From contig NZ_FNVY01000004.1 of the NCBI RefSeq assembly GCF_900104595.1, positions 806,001 to 870,000 of the forward strand: a DNA stretch of 64,000 nt, in the 5' to 3' direction. This DNA comes from Enterococcus timonensis. Lineage in GTDB: Bacteria; Bacillota; Bacilli; Lactobacillales; Enterococcaceae. The position numbers and the translations under genes are program-made. Position 1 is the first letter of the stretch, and each line of letters opens with the position of its first letter. Below the pieces are notes generated by a model. The model was not told where the DNA came from, searched no databases, and saw only the letters and a list, made by a program, of their open reading frames with translations. Below, piece after piece: positions 43,793 through 53,027 of the stretch.

Positions 43793-46700
43793 TTCATTTG
43801 ATTTTAGAGCTTCAATCATGTCAACTTTTTTTAATTTTTGGTGCATGAAAAACATGACCAATAAAGTAAAGGCAATCGTCAACAGTGATGAGTAAACAAA
43901 ACTTAACCAGTGAATATTAGGACCAAACATAATCATATCCACCTCGACTGTTTGCAAAACAAAGCGGTGAACGACAATACCTAACAGACAGCCGAAAATA
44001 ATTCCGAAAAAGGTTAAGACAATATTTTCCCTGTAAATATACATGGTGACTTCTTTATTGTAAAAACCTAGCACTTTAATGGTGGAAAGCTCGCGAATCC
44101 GTTCGGAAATATTAATATTGGTCAAATTATACAAGACAATAAAGGCCAATAGAGCCGCGGAAATTATTAACACCCAGACAACAATATTCAAAGAACTCAT
44201 AGTGTCATCCATCGCCCGCGAAGTTTCTGATAAGAAGCTGACATTTAATACTTTCGCTTTTGCCATTAAATCTTTGGCGATGTTTTCTTCGTCATCGCTA
44301 GATAATGCTTCATCAAAAAGTAAATAATCGCTATTGTAAACTGGTTCCTGCCCAAAAATTTCCTGGTAATAAGTTGGAGTCATATAGGCAAAATGCATGG
44401 CGTAATTTTCCGTGACCGCTGAAACTTTTATTGTGTATTCATTTAAATCAGCGTCTTTTAACGTAAATGTATCGCCTGCTTCAAGGTCAAACAAGTTGGC
44501 CAATTTTTCATTTATAATCGCGCCATCGTCGGTTAAAGAATATTTTTTGCTCGTTTTACGATCATTAAAGGAAATAAAATCAGCAATTTGTTCAGGATCT
44601 TCTGGCACATTAACGGTAATTTCTTGTTGATTTACATTTTTAGTTTCCTTAGTAAAACTCGTGGAAGACATAGGCATCGTTTTATTTAAGCCGTCCAGCT
44701 GGTCCAGCGCTTCTTGGTAATCAGTATTATCCTCAGCGCTTGCTTCATCGTTAAAAGTCACCACGCTTTGATAATGCCAAAGTTTGCCAAATTGCAAATT
44801 AACAATATCGCCAATGGAATCTCGCAAACCAAAACCGGTAATCATTAACGACATACACCCGGCAATTCCAAAAATCGTCATAAATGCGCGGGCCTTATAG
44901 CGAAATAAATTACGAACCGTAACTTTACGAATAAAACTTAAACGGGACCAAATAAAAGTCAGTCGCTCAATAAATAATCGTTTGCCGGCTTTGGGAGATT
45001 TTGGCCGCATTAATGTCGCTGGTGCATTAAGTAAATCCACTCTTAGAGCAACTAGGGCGCTGACCACCGTGCACAATAATGCCACGACAAAGGCAATCAG
45101 AATATCGAATGGATACCAAGCAATAACAATTTCCGGCAAATTATAAAGTGAGCCGTAAGCATTAAAAATCATCGAAGGAAATAATAAATTCCCCACTACA
45201 ATTCCTAAAATCGAACCAATCACTGCTGAAAGTCCAGCGTAAAGTAAATATTTTTCAGAAATTTCTCCATTAGAATAACCTAATGCCTTCAGAGTGCCGA
45301 TTTCCCCCCGCTTTTCTTCCACCATTCGCGTCATAGTCGTAAAACTAATTAGCGCGGCAATTAAGAAAAATAACACCGGAAAAACCGTGGCAATATTCGT
45401 AATCCGAGTCGCATTTTCGGAAAATTCTTGGTACCCTTGATTATTAGTCCGATCAAAATAAAAATAATCGGCTGCTTCTAAGGAATCAAGTTGATCAATT
45501 TCTGCTTGAATTTCATTTTGGGCATCATTTAATTGCGGCATATTTTCCGCCAGCTGCTCTTGATATTGCGCTAGTCCTGTTTCATATTGTGTGCTAGCTT
45601 CATCAAGTTGGGCTTGCGTTTCGGCAAAAGTTTCGTTAGTCTGGGCAATTTGTTCGTCTAATTGAGCTTGACCGGCATCTAATTGCGTTTGGCCGTCTGC
45701 AAGTTCTTGCGTTTTTTCTGCCAATTGACTTACCGCATCATCATATTGCGCAATTCCTGATGCTAATTGGGCTTGGGCCGCTTCTAATTGGGCCAAGCCG
45801 CCTGCAATTTGCGCGTCGCCGTCTTGAACTTGTTGCACGGTGACGGTCATTGTTTGGTCGACTTCTTGAAGAAATTGAGCCAAGGCCGTCTGCAAAGCTG
45901 TTCCATTTTGGCGGTCGCTAGGATTGGCGGAAATATTTTCTAAAGCGCCATTTAAATTATTTGCCGTATTAAATAATCCTAGTTGCGGGAAATTTGTCAG
46001 TTGCGTTGAAAGATTCCCAGCGAGGGCGGTTATTTGTGCGGCGTACTGATTTTCATCAGTTAATTGTAAAATAGTAGTCAGCTGGCTATTGACTGGCCCA
46101 AAATTTTCTTGGAGTGTTTGTAAGCCGGTAATCGACGTTTCAGCTTGCGCTTTTAATTGTTGCCAGTCGGTTTGTTGTTGTTGAAAATTTTCTTGGGCAC
46201 TAGCAAGTTCTTGACTCGTTGCATCTAAAGTTGCTTTTGTTTCGTCTAAAGTTCCTTGAGCAGTGGCAAGTTCTTGTTGGCCTTGTTGAATTTCAGCCGC
46301 ATTTTCATCTAACTGCGCTTGTGCTTCGGTAATTTGTTCTTCAAATTCCGCTTGGCCGGCCGCTAATTGATCGCGCCCGCTTTGAATTTCAGCTGCGGCT
46401 TGTTCCAAATCAATTCCCGCTTGATCTAACTGATCTTGCCCTTGCGTCACGTCTTGTTGAGCGTTAGCAATTTCTTCATTGGCGGCGTCTTTTATTTCAG
46501 TCAGGCGCTCTTGAGGTCGGTCGCTAAAATCTTTTTTGACATCGGAAATATTTTCAGCCACTTGATTTTCATAAGCGGTGCTGTATGTTTCTGTGGGCAA
46601 ATTTTTAAAACGAACCGAAAGACTTGTGATTATTTCTTGATCAAAATTATCTTTAGTAATCACGCCAAAGAAATCAATCGTTCCACTACCGACTGTCGTC

Positions 46701-47227
46701 ACCCCACGCGTCATATGTTCGATATATTTTGGGGAAATTACAAAACCAACAATCTTATATTCTTGACTAGCAAGTGTTTCTTCTTCTACTGTAAATGTGT
46801 CGCCGATTTTAAAATTGGCCGCTTGATTTTGATCGAGGGCAATTTCGCCATTATTTTTAGGCAAATGTCCGGAGACTACTACCAGTGTGTCGGTTTCTTC
46901 TGGCAAACTAAAAATTCTCGCCACTTGATTTGTCGTACTGAGCACTGTATCGACGGAAAAATTTTCTTCAACAGCAGCAACATCTGGATTATTTTCTAAA
47001 AGGGTGCGGTCAGCTTGCGTCAAACCTAGCGAACTTTGGACCGTTAAATCACTCAGCTTTTGTTGGGCAAAATACTGATCTGCGGTTTTTTCCATATCTG
47101 GACCGGTAGCTTTAATTCCAGAAAAAAAGCCAACACCAAGAAAAATAATTCCTAAAATTGACAAGAAACGCGCTTTTGAATTGAAAATTTCTCGCCAAGC
47201 ATTTTTGTGGAGCGCAGTTTTTTTCAT
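43790..47227 (-). CDS. ABC transporter permease, FtsX/MacB type, with long coiled-coil insert
   Basis: A 1145-residue membrane protein with a first helix at about 22-42, an extracellular MacB-like periplasmic core domain (NPDVAAVEENFSVDT...GHLPKNNGEIALDQNQAANFKIGDTFTV), a coiled coil of about 350 residues (245-600), then FtsX transmembrane domains (three helices, then MTIFGIAGCMSLMITGFGLRD, a second core domain, and three more helices). The coiled coil repeats AQLDxGQAQLDE-like units. Two FtsX domains on one chain is the pattern of some Gram-positive peptide or lipid exporters. Probably exports or extracts a membrane-associated substrate; none is known. Four bp after the ATPase gene. Confidence 0.9.
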   Translation of the reverse strand: MKKTALHKNAWREIFNSKARFLSILGIIFLGVGFFSGIKATGPDMEKTADQYFAQQKLSDLTVQSSLGLTQADRTLLENNPDVAAVEENFSVDTVLSTTNQVARIFSLPEETDTLVVVSGHLPKNNGEIALDQNQAANFKIGDTFTVEEETLASQEYKIVGFVISPKYIEHMTRGVTTVGSGTIDFFGVITKDNFDQEIITSLSVRFKNLPTETYSTAYENQVAENISDVKKDFSDRPQERLTEIKDAANEEIANAQQDVTQGQDQLDQAGIDLEQAAAEIQSGRDQLAAGQAEFEEQITEAQAQLDENAAEIQQGQQELATAQGTLDETKATLDATSQELASAQENFQQQQTDWQQLKAQAETSITGLQTLQENFGPVNSQLTTILQLTDENQYAAQITALAGNLSTQLTNFPQLGLFNTANNLNGALENISANPSDRQNGTALQTALAQFLQEVDQTMTVTVQQVQDGDAQIAGGLAQLEAAQAQLASGIAQYDDAVSQLAEKTQELADGQTQLDAGQAQLDEQIAQTNETFAETQAQLDEASTQYETGLAQYQEQLAENMPQLNDAQNEIQAEIDQLDSLEAADYFYFDRTNNQGYQEFSENATRITNIATVFPVLFFLIAALISFTTMTRMVEEKRGEIGTLKALGYSNGEISEKYLLYAGLSAVIGSILGIVVGNLLFPSMIFNAYGSLYNLPEIVIAWYPFDILIAFVVALLCTVVSALVALRVDLLNAPATLMRPKSPKAGKRLFIERLTFIWSRLSFIRKVTVRNLFRYKARAFMTIFGIAGCMSLMITGFGLRDSIGDIVNLQFGKLWHYQSVVTFNDEASAEDNTDYQEALDQLDGLNKTMPMSSTSFTKETKNVNQQEITVNVPEDPEQIADFISFNDRKTSKKYSLTDDGAIINEKLANLFDLEAGDTFTLKDADLNEYTIKVSAVTENYAMHFAYMTPTYYQEIFGQEPVYNSDYLLFDEALSSDDEENIAKDLMAKAKVLNVSFLSETSRAMDDTMSSLNIVVWVLIISAALLAFIVLYNLTNINISERIRELSTIKVLGFYNKEVTMYIYRENIVLTFFGIIFGCLLGIVVHRFVLQTVEVDMIMFGPNIHWLSFVYSSLLTIAFTLLVMFFMHQKLKKVDMIEALKSNE

Positions 47228-47231
47228 CGTC

Positions 47232-47933
47232 TCACCAACTTATTTCTGAAATCGGCGTTGGTGTTGGATTAACTTTCATTTCTCGCACCCGGGCATCGTT
47301 GATTCGAATCACCCGATCGGCCATGGGGGCGATTTGCGAGTTGTGGGTAATAATAATGACTGTCGTGCCGGTTTTTTGGGCGGTATCTTGCAAAATCTGC
47401 AGCACTTGTTTTCCCGTTTCGTAATCTAGTGCTCCAGTCGGTTCATCACATAATAATAATTTTGGTTTTTTCGCTAGCGCGCGGGCGATGGTCACCCGTT
47501 GCTGCTCGCCCCCTGAAAGTTGCGCTGGAAAATTATTTTCTCGCTTGCTTAAGCCCACTTGTTCCAAAACTTCTTTGGCATCTAGTGCATCGGCGACAAT
47601 TTGTGAAGCTAGCTCGACATTTTCTTTGGCAGTTAAATTTGGCACCAAATTATAAAATTGAAAAACAAATCCCACTTCATTGCGGCGATAAACGGTCAAT
47701 TGTTTGTCATTCATTTGGGCAATATCCACGCCATCAACTAAAACTTGACCAGAATTTGGCGTATCCATCCCGCCTAAAATATTTAAGACGGTGGATTTCC
47801 CGGCACCAGATGGCCCTAAAATCACCGCCAATTCTCCTTGGTTCACGTGAAAATTGATGCCGGCATTGGCAAAAATCTCATTTTCCCCTTCGCCGTATTT
47901 TTTTACTTCATCAATTACTTCAATGTAACTCAT
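47232..47933 (-). CDS. ABC transporter ATP-binding protein (MacB/LolD type)
   Basis: A 233-residue ATPase. Walker [11 protein letters not shown]-loop [14 protein letters not shown], signature LSGGEQQR, Walker [13 protein letters not shown] and [12 protein letters not shown] are complete. LxxxFYNLVPxLTA and DEPTGALD place it with MacB/LolD/FtsE-like ATPases that work with FtsX permeases, fitting the next gene. No sensor kinase gene is adjacent, so the trigger is unknown. Confidence 0.94.
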   Translation of the reverse strand: MSYIEVIDEVKKYGEGENEIFANAGINFHVNQGELAVILGPSGAGKSTVLNILGGMDTPNSGQVLVDGVDIAQMNDKQLTVYRRNEVGFVFQFYNLVPNLTAKENVELASQIVADALDAKEVLEQVGLSKRENNFPAQLSGGEQQRVTIARALAKKPKLLLCDEPTGALDYETGKQVLQILQDTAQKTGTTVIIITHNSQIAPMADRVIRINDARVREMKVNPTPTPISEISW

Positions 47934-48004
47934 TCATCCACGTCCTCTCGCATTAATCTTATCACATTTTTTTGCTATAATGTTACTGAAAAGGAGGAAA
48001 GAAA

Positions 48005-48676
48005 GTGGCTCGCAAAAAGAAAACAAGCAAAAACCCAACGAAAATTTTAGTTGGCGTTATTATTTTATTAGTTTTAGGATTCGCTGGTATCAATGCGCCA
48101 GAAAGTCTTTATGAATTTTTCGGCTTAACTTCCCTAATCGAAGAAGTCCAAACGCCGGTTTCTGAAAAAAACAATCCCGGTGTGGAAGATCTCGGGAAAA
48201 GTTCATTTACTACAGAACAATTGCAAGATCAAGCAGCCTTCATTGAATATGAAGAACTGGATAGTTTAAAACGACCTCAAGGCGCATCCGCCCTGTTAAA
48301 GAAAAATTTAATTAATACCGGCACTAGCGCCAACCGCGATATTCGCCCCCCGGGTTTTATTAGTGGCGAAAAACCGTATTTTCATTCTCGCGGACATTTA
48401 ATCGGTCGCCAACTTGGTGGATCCGGTGATGACCCGCGTAATCTGGCTACCTTGTATCAAAATCCAGTGAACACGCCTTACATGACTACTTATGAAAATC
48501 AAATCCGCCAAGCAATGGAAGATAATTTAACTGTTTTTTATCAAGTCAAAGTCGAATACGATGGCAATAATTTATTTCCAAAAGCAGTAGTTCTATCTGC
48601 TAAAACTTTAAATAATCCGACGCTTGATTTTTCGGTGCGCATTTATAATTTACAAGCAGCCGATAGTGAAAACTAA
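48005..48676 (+). CDS. Membrane-anchored DNA/RNA non-specific endonuclease (NUC1/EndA-like)
   Basis: A 223-residue nuclease with an uncleaved N-terminal membrane anchor (about 13-31) and a linker, followed by the beta-beta-alpha-metal nuclease domain. The catalytic segment reads HSRGHLIGRQLGGSGDDPRNLATLYQNPVNTPYM, with His131 in the position of the DRGH histidine, though Asp is replaced by Ser. NxxN and the following YENQIRQAM helix are typical of Streptococcus Sda1/EndA. Start is GTG at 48005 with AAAGGAGGAAAGAAA. It probably degrades DNA at the cell surface; toxin use is possible since a small gene follows after 27 bp. Confidence 0.88.
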   Translation: MARKKKTSKNPTKILVGVIILLVLGFAGINAPESLYEFFGLTSLIEEVQTPVSEKNNPGVEDLGKSSFTTEQLQDQAAFIEYEELDSLKRPQGASALLKKNLINTGTSANRDIRPPGFISGEKPYFHSRGHLIGRQLGGSGDDPRNLATLYQNPVNTPYMTTYENQIRQAMEDNLTVFYQVKVEYDGNNLFPKAVVLSAKTLNNPTLDFSVRIYNLQAADSEN

Positions 48677-48703
48677 AAATGATTAAAAGGAGGTGACCTG
48701 TCG

Positions 48704-49048
48704 ATGGATGGTCATCATTTATTAGCAGAACTGATAGAAGCTGGACAAACGAACCTCGATGATTTTTTATTCTTTGACGATTTTAATGACGAGTTTTTAC
48801 AATTATCCCGCGCACTCGCTAGCCCAGCAACTTGTGATGAAACTTTTTTTTCTAAACTTTTTGACACCGGCAGTCTTGTGTTTGCCCGTTCGATTGACGG
48901 CGACTTTTTAATGGCCAAAAGCGCAACTGAAACTTGGGTCATCCCTCGCTCTTTTAACAATACTGATATCGAAAAATTTTTTATAGCTCCAAAAATTTTC
49001 TTAGAAAAATTTCAACAACACCAATCCCCTTCACAGTATATTCGTTAA
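48704..49048 (+). CDS. Uncharacterised 114-residue protein, SMI1/KNR4-like pattern, after the nuclease gene
   Basis: A 114-residue acidic cytoplasmic protein, MDGHHLLAELIEAGQTNLDDFLFFDDFNDEFLQLSRALA, ending with DGDFLMAKSATETWVIPRSFNNTDIEKFFIAPKIFLEKFQQ. The strand-turn pattern DGDxxxA...TWVIP...DIEKF...FLEKF is weakly like the SUKH (SMI1/KNR4) fold, a common immunity fold for nuclease toxins. AAAAGGAGGTGACC is a strong ribosome binding site, and the gap of 27 bp suggests cotranscription with the nuclease gene. The fold call is a guess; no family is recognised with confidence. Confidence 0.55.
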   Translation: MDGHHLLAELIEAGQTNLDDFLFFDDFNDEFLQLSRALASPATCDETFFSKLFDTGSLVFARSIDGDFLMAKSATETWVIPRSFNNTDIEKFFIAPKIFLEKFQQHQSPSQYIR

Positions 49049-49057
49049 AAATATTTG

Positions 49058-49102
49058 CAAAAAAAAGCTGTAACCAAAAATTTTGGTTACAGCTTTTTTT
49101 GC
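49058..49102 (+). terminator. Terminator of the nuclease operon
   Basis: AAAGCTGTAACCAAAA and TTTTGGTTACAGCTTT form a near-perfect stem with T run. Confidence 0.92.
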
Positions 49103-49143
49103 TATTTTTATTTTTTGTCTTGCAGTTCAGTCAAAAAATATCC

Positions 49144-50292
49144 TTATCTTTCGTAGCGTTTTTTGCCGTCTAGGTAAGTGGCGGCTAATTCTAAGTCGGG
49201 ATCTAACACGATAAAGTCAGCATCGCGGCCTGGGGCGATGAAGCCACAAACGTCGTCAATTTTACAACTTGTAGCGGCAACTGAGCTGGCCATGGCGATG
49301 GCTTCTTCTGGTGTTGCAATGCCCCAGTCCACGACATTTTTCACGCCTTCTTTTAATTTCAAAATCGAACCGGCTAAATTATTATCTTGTTTCAAACGCG
49401 CCGTGCCATTTGCCACGGTCACTGGAAATTCTCCTAAAATATAATCGCCATCAGGCATGCCGCCAGCCATCATACAGTCGGTAATCAATGCCACATGATC
49501 ACGACCGCGAACATCCATGTACGCTTGAGCTGCTTTTGGATGGACATGATGACCATCACAAATCATTTCGCCAAAAACATTTCGCAAAGTCATCGCAGCG
49601 CCTACCATTCCTGGTTCGCGATGATGCAATCCCCGCATACCGTTATAGACGTGAACAAAAACGCTGGCGCCAGCTTCAACAACTTCGGCAGCTTGTTCAA
49701 TCGTCGCATCGCTGTGCCCTAAAGAAACCACTACGCCTTGTTGGGTCACGTGTTTAACAAATTCAACAGCGCCAGTCCGTTCTGGAGCCATGGCAATTTT
49801 TTTAATTAATCCACCGGCAGCTTCTTGCCATTTATCAAAAACTTCAATTGATGGATCGGAAAAATAACTAGGATTTTGGGCGCCTTTATGTTCCGGCGTG
49901 AAAAATGGTCCTTCAAAATAAATTCCTTGAATTTTAGCACCAGTTACTTCTTGATAATGGTCGCCAATTGTTTGAGCGACATCTTGTAATTTTTCATGAG
50001 TGCTCGTTAATGTTGTTGGCAAAAAAGAAGTGACACCGCAACTTAGCAAAGCTTCAGACATGACTTTGATTCCTTCAAAATCATTGTCCATCACGTCATG
50101 ATTTTTGAAACCATGAATATGAGTGTCCACTAAACCTGGAGCAATCCATTGTTGCCCGTAATCAATAATTTCGGCATCTGCCGGAACATTTTTTGAAAAG
50201 TCGCCAAATTTACCGTCGACTAATTCTAAATAACCCGGTCCTTTCACTTCATTTTTCAAAAAGAAGCGCGCTGCTTTTACAAATTTTTTCAT
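49144..50292 (-). CDS. nagA: N-acetylglucosamine-6-phosphate deacetylase
   Basis: A 382-residue amidohydrolase that makes glucosamine-6-phosphate from GlcNAc-6-P. Metal and substrate residues in LVDTHIHGFKNHDVMDN, YFEGPFFTPEHKGAQNP, VSLGHSDAT, VHVYNGMRGLHHREPG, ICDGHHVHP and LITDCMMAGGMPDG are complete. It is monocistronic with no nagB neighbour; no clear cre site is seen upstream. Confidence 0.96.
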   Translation of the reverse strand: MKKFVKAARFFLKNEVKGPGYLELVDGKFGDFSKNVPADAEIIDYGQQWIAPGLVDTHIHGFKNHDVMDNDFEGIKVMSEALLSCGVTSFLPTTLTSTHEKLQDVAQTIGDHYQEVTGAKIQGIYFEGPFFTPEHKGAQNPSYFSDPSIEVFDKWQEAAGGLIKKIAMAPERTGAVEFVKHVTQQGVVVSLGHSDATIEQAAEVVEAGASVFVHVYNGMRGLHHREPGMVGAAMTLRNVFGEMICDGHHVHPKAAQAYMDVRGRDHVALITDCMMAGGMPDGDYILGEFPVTVANGTARLKQDNNLAGSILKLKEGVKNVVDWGIATPEEAIAMASSVAATSCKIDDVCGFIAPGRDADFIVLDPDLELAATYLDGKKRYER

Positions 50293-50418
50293 ATCTTCTC
50301 CCCTTTTCTTTCGCTACATTAACGATAACTCTTTTTATTTAAAAACGCAAGATTGGTGTAGACCACTGATTTTCCAATTTTATTTCCGGCGCCAATTTCT
50401 GCGTCTATTTTTCGCGTT

Positions 50419-51636
50419 TTATTTTTGCTGATACGTGCTTAAAAATTGTTCTAAAGAATCGGTGGCGATTTTTAGTTCTTCCATTTGCGGTAAATAAACA
50501 AAGCGGGCATGATCTGGCTGGGGCCAATTAAATCCTCGGCCATGAACTAATAAAATATGATATTGATGCAAGAAATCCAACACAAATTGTTCATCATTTG
50601 TTATATTAAATTTTTTCACATCAAATTTTGGAAAAATATAAAAAGCCGCTTTTGGTTTAACCGCACTAACCCCAGGAATCGCATTTAAAGTATTGTAAAT
50701 AAATTCCCGCTGCTCGTAAATTCGTCCGCCAGGCAGTAATAATTTGTCAACACTTTGGTAGCCGCCAAGTGCGGTTTGAATAATTTGTTGAGACAAAACA
50801 TTGGAACATAAACGCATGGAACTTAACATGTTCAAGCCTTCAATATAATCTTTCACATGACTTTTATCCCCGGACAAAATCATCCAGCCACAACGAAAGC
50901 CAGCGACTCTGTGGGATTTGGACAAACCATTTAACGTTACGACAAAAAGATCTGGTGCCAAAGTGGCAATTGGAATGTGAACGAGTCCGTCCATCACTAA
51001 GCGATCGTAAATTTCATCAGAATAAATAATTAAAGAATTTTGCCGAGCGACTTCAACGATTTCTTCTAACAATTCTTTCGGATACAAAGCGCCGGTCGGA
51101 TTGTTAGGATTAATAATGACGATGGCTTTGGTGTTACTAGTAATTTTTTTCTTAATGTCGTCAATATCTGGATACCACTCGGCTTGTTCATCACAAATAT
51201 AATGGACCGGCGTTCCACCAGCTAAAGAAACCGACGCCGTCCACAGCGGATAATCTGGCATAGGAATCAAAACTTCGTCGCCATGATCCAGCAAACCTTG
51301 CATGCACATCGTAATCAGTTCGCTAACCCCGTTGCCTGTATAAATATCGTTAATCCCCACATTAGGAAAATTTTTGGTTTGGCAATATTGTTCAATCGCT
51401 TTTCGCGCTGAAAAAATTCCTTTTGAGGCCGAATATCCTTCTGAAGAGCGAACATTTAAAATCAGGTCCCGGACAATTTCGTTCGGGGCGTCAAAACCAA
51501 AAGTTGCTGGATTTCCGGTATTTAATTTTAAAATCCGGATCCCTTCTTCTTCCATTCGTTCGGCTTCTTCAAGGACTGGGCCTCGGACATCGTAGCTTAC
51601 GTGTTCTAATTTTTTTGATTTACTGAATTCCCGCAC
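50419..51636 (-). CDS. PLP-dependent aminotransferase, AlaA/AlaT-like
   Basis: A 405-residue fold-type I aminotransferase. The PLP lysine lies in LNGLSKSHRVAGFRCGW, with NPNNPTGALYP, YSDEIYDRLV and the TGNGVSELITMCMQGLLDHGDEVLIPMPDYPLW motifs. The start SKKLEHVSYDVRGPVLEEAERMEEEGIRILKLNTGNPATFGF is very close to E. coli AlaA (YfbQ), which makes alanine from pyruvate with glutamate. Substrate by homology only. Divergent from the GIY-YIG gene. Confidence 0.9.
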   Translation of the reverse strand: MREFSKSKKLEHVSYDVRGPVLEEAERMEEEGIRILKLNTGNPATFGFDAPNEIVRDLILNVRSSEGYSASKGIFSARKAIEQYCQTKNFPNVGINDIYTGNGVSELITMCMQGLLDHGDEVLIPMPDYPLWTASVSLAGGTPVHYICDEQAEWYPDIDDIKKKITSNTKAIVIINPNNPTGALYPKELLEEIVEVARQNSLIIYSDEIYDRLVMDGLVHIPIATLAPDLFVVTLNGLSKSHRVAGFRCGWMILSGDKSHVKDYIEGLNMLSSMRLCSNVLSQQIIQTALGGYQSVDKLLLPGGRIYEQREFIYNTLNAIPGVSAVKPKAAFYIFPKFDVKKFNITNDEQFVLDFLHQYHILLVHGRGFNWPQPDHARFVYLPQMEELKIATDSLEQFLSTYQQK

Positions 51637-51737
51637 ATCTTCATCTCCAAATTCATTGCTTTTAACTTAAGATTAGTTTATCGTAAGAAAAAAAGCGAGC
51701 AAAAGCAAATAATTTTAACAATATTTAGGAGAATTTT

Positions 51738-52724
51738 TTGGAAAATTTATTAGAACAGGCACGCCTCTTGCCGGAGACGCCGGGAATTTACGTGATGAAA
51801 GACGAACACGAAAATATTTTATATATTGGTAAAGCCAAAAATTTAAAAGCGCGGGTCATGAGTTATTTTTTAAACAGTACGCCTCATTCAAAAAAAATTT
51901 CGCAAATGTTGATGCGGGTGGATCATTTTACAATGGTTAATGTCGCTAGCGAATTTGATGCTTTATTGTTGGAGTGCCACCAAATTCATGAAAATCGTCC
52001 GGCATATAATACTTTAATGAACCATTATGAAAATTACGGCTATTTCGTTTGGCAAAAAAATCAGTGGCGCGTTTCTGCCGACTGGATTGATAACGCGCTT
52101 TGTTTAGGACCTTTTTATCGCCAAGAAAAAATGAAAGAATTTTTGCAAGTGGCGGACGGCTTGTATCATTTAAGCGGCCCGTTGCAATTTGTCAAAGGAA
52201 TTATTTTTCCTTATAAACCCAATAGCACGCCGGAAGAAAAGAAAGCCGAATATAAATTGCGCCAAGCAGAACTGCAAGAAGTGATGCTAGGTGAAAATAC
52301 AAAAATGCTGGCCCGACTGGATAATAAAGTCAGTCACCTAGCAGAAATCGAAGCTTTTGAACAAGCCAGTACTTGGTGGGAAAAACGTCTGATCGTCCAA
52401 CGCTTTTTACGTCGCAATCAGCAACTTTTAGCTGCCAATGGTGACTTTTTATTTGTTGGTCAAATTCCAGAAAAAAACGGCGTCGCTTACTATTTATATG
52501 GTAAAGGAGAAATTTTAGGCAAAACAGTTTATCAAAGAACAGCAAGCCCTGCCCAAGCGTTAAAAAAATTAAAAAATCAAGTGAAAACAGAAAAATGGCG
52601 ACAACTTTCAGCTAAAAAATATTTAAACAAAAGTGATGCTGATCTGTTTCCAATTTTCTTTAATTATTTATATCGCAACGGGTCTATTTCCCGCTTTGAT
52701 TTTAACTGGGCGCTTGACAAGTGA
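51738..52724 (+). CDS. GIY-YIG nuclease-domain protein, UvrC N-terminus/Cho-like
   Basis: A 328-residue protein whose first 95 residues are a GIY-YIG endonuclease domain (LPETPGIYVMKDEHENILYIGKAKNLKARVMSYF...EFDALLLECHQIHENRPAYN), like the 3'-incising half of UvrC and like E. coli Cho. It lacks the UvrC C-terminal 5'-nuclease and HhH domains; the rest (100-328) is not recognised. Role in DNA repair is inferred. The start is TTG (51738-51740), 7 bases after AGGAG. The promoter of the following tRNA lies inside its last codons. Confidence 0.85.
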   Translation: MENLLEQARLLPETPGIYVMKDEHENILYIGKAKNLKARVMSYFLNSTPHSKKISQMLMRVDHFTMVNVASEFDALLLECHQIHENRPAYNTLMNHYENYGYFVWQKNQWRVSADWIDNALCLGPFYRQEKMKEFLQVADGLYHLSGPLQFVKGIIFPYKPNSTPEEKKAEYKLRQAELQEVMLGENTKMLARLDNKVSHLAEIEAFEQASTWWEKRLIVQRFLRRNQQLLAANGDFLFVGQIPEKNGVAYYLYGKGEILGKTVYQRTASPAQALKKLKNQVKTEKWRQLSAKKYLNKSDADLFPIFFNYLYRNGSISRFDFNWALDK

Positions 52725-52742
52725 GCGGATTCGTTATATTTT
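52714..52742 (+). promoter_or_regulatory. Promoter of tRNA-Gln inside the end of the GIY-YIG gene
   Basis: TTGACA (52714-52719), 17 bp, TATTTT (52737-52742); TATATT at 52735-52740 gives 15 bp. Confidence 0.65.
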
Positions 52743-52755
52743 AAATAAGGTTTAT

Positions 52756-52828
52756 TGGGATATAGCCAAATTGGTAAGGCACAAGATTCTGATTCTTGGT
52801 ATTGCGGGTTCGAACCCTGCTATCCCAG
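52756..52828 (+). tRNA. tRNA-Gln (anticodon CTG)
   Basis: Acceptor TGGGATA/TATCCCA with discriminator G, anticodon arm CAAGA-TTCTGAT-TCTTG, and T arm GCGGG-TTCGAAC-CCTGC. The TGGG...AGCCAA body is the standard tRNA-Gln. CTG reads only CAG. Confidence 0.94.
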
Positions 52829-52874
52829 TTTTTTTAGGAAATTTTGTCATTTTTTCTGAAAAATAAAAAAAGTT

Positions 52875-52903
52875 TTGACAAATGCGTAAATTTCACGTAA
52901 AAT
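52875..52903 (+). promoter_or_regulatory. Promoter of the tRNA-Leu pair
   Basis: TTGACA (52875-52880), 17 bp, TAAAAT (52898-52903), 13 bp before the first tRNA. Confidence 0.8.
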
Positions 52904-52916
52904 TTATTCTTGTTAA

Positions 52917-52998
52917 GCGGACGTGGCGGAATGGCAGACGCGCTGTCTTCAGGTGGCAGTGACCACAAATCGTGTGGGTTCGAGTCCCACCGCCCGCA
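52917..52998 (+). tRNA. tRNA-Leu (anticodon CAG)
   Basis: Class II tRNA with acceptor GCGGACG/CGCCCGC, anticodon arm CTGTC-TTCAGGT-GGCAG and T arm GTGGG-TTCGAGT-CCCAC; discriminator A. CAG reads CUG. The fifth acceptor pair is an A-C mismatch (CGTCCGC would pair), possibly weakening the tRNA. Confidence 0.92.
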
Positions 52999-53027
52999 TT
53001 AACCAACTTTTTAAGATTTATCCACTT

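Noticed and set aside
46436-46999. 187-codon plus-strand frame inside the ABC permease gene
   Set aside because: Antisense to the coiled-coil and core domain; no start signals; Cys/Phe-rich composition typical of shadow frames.
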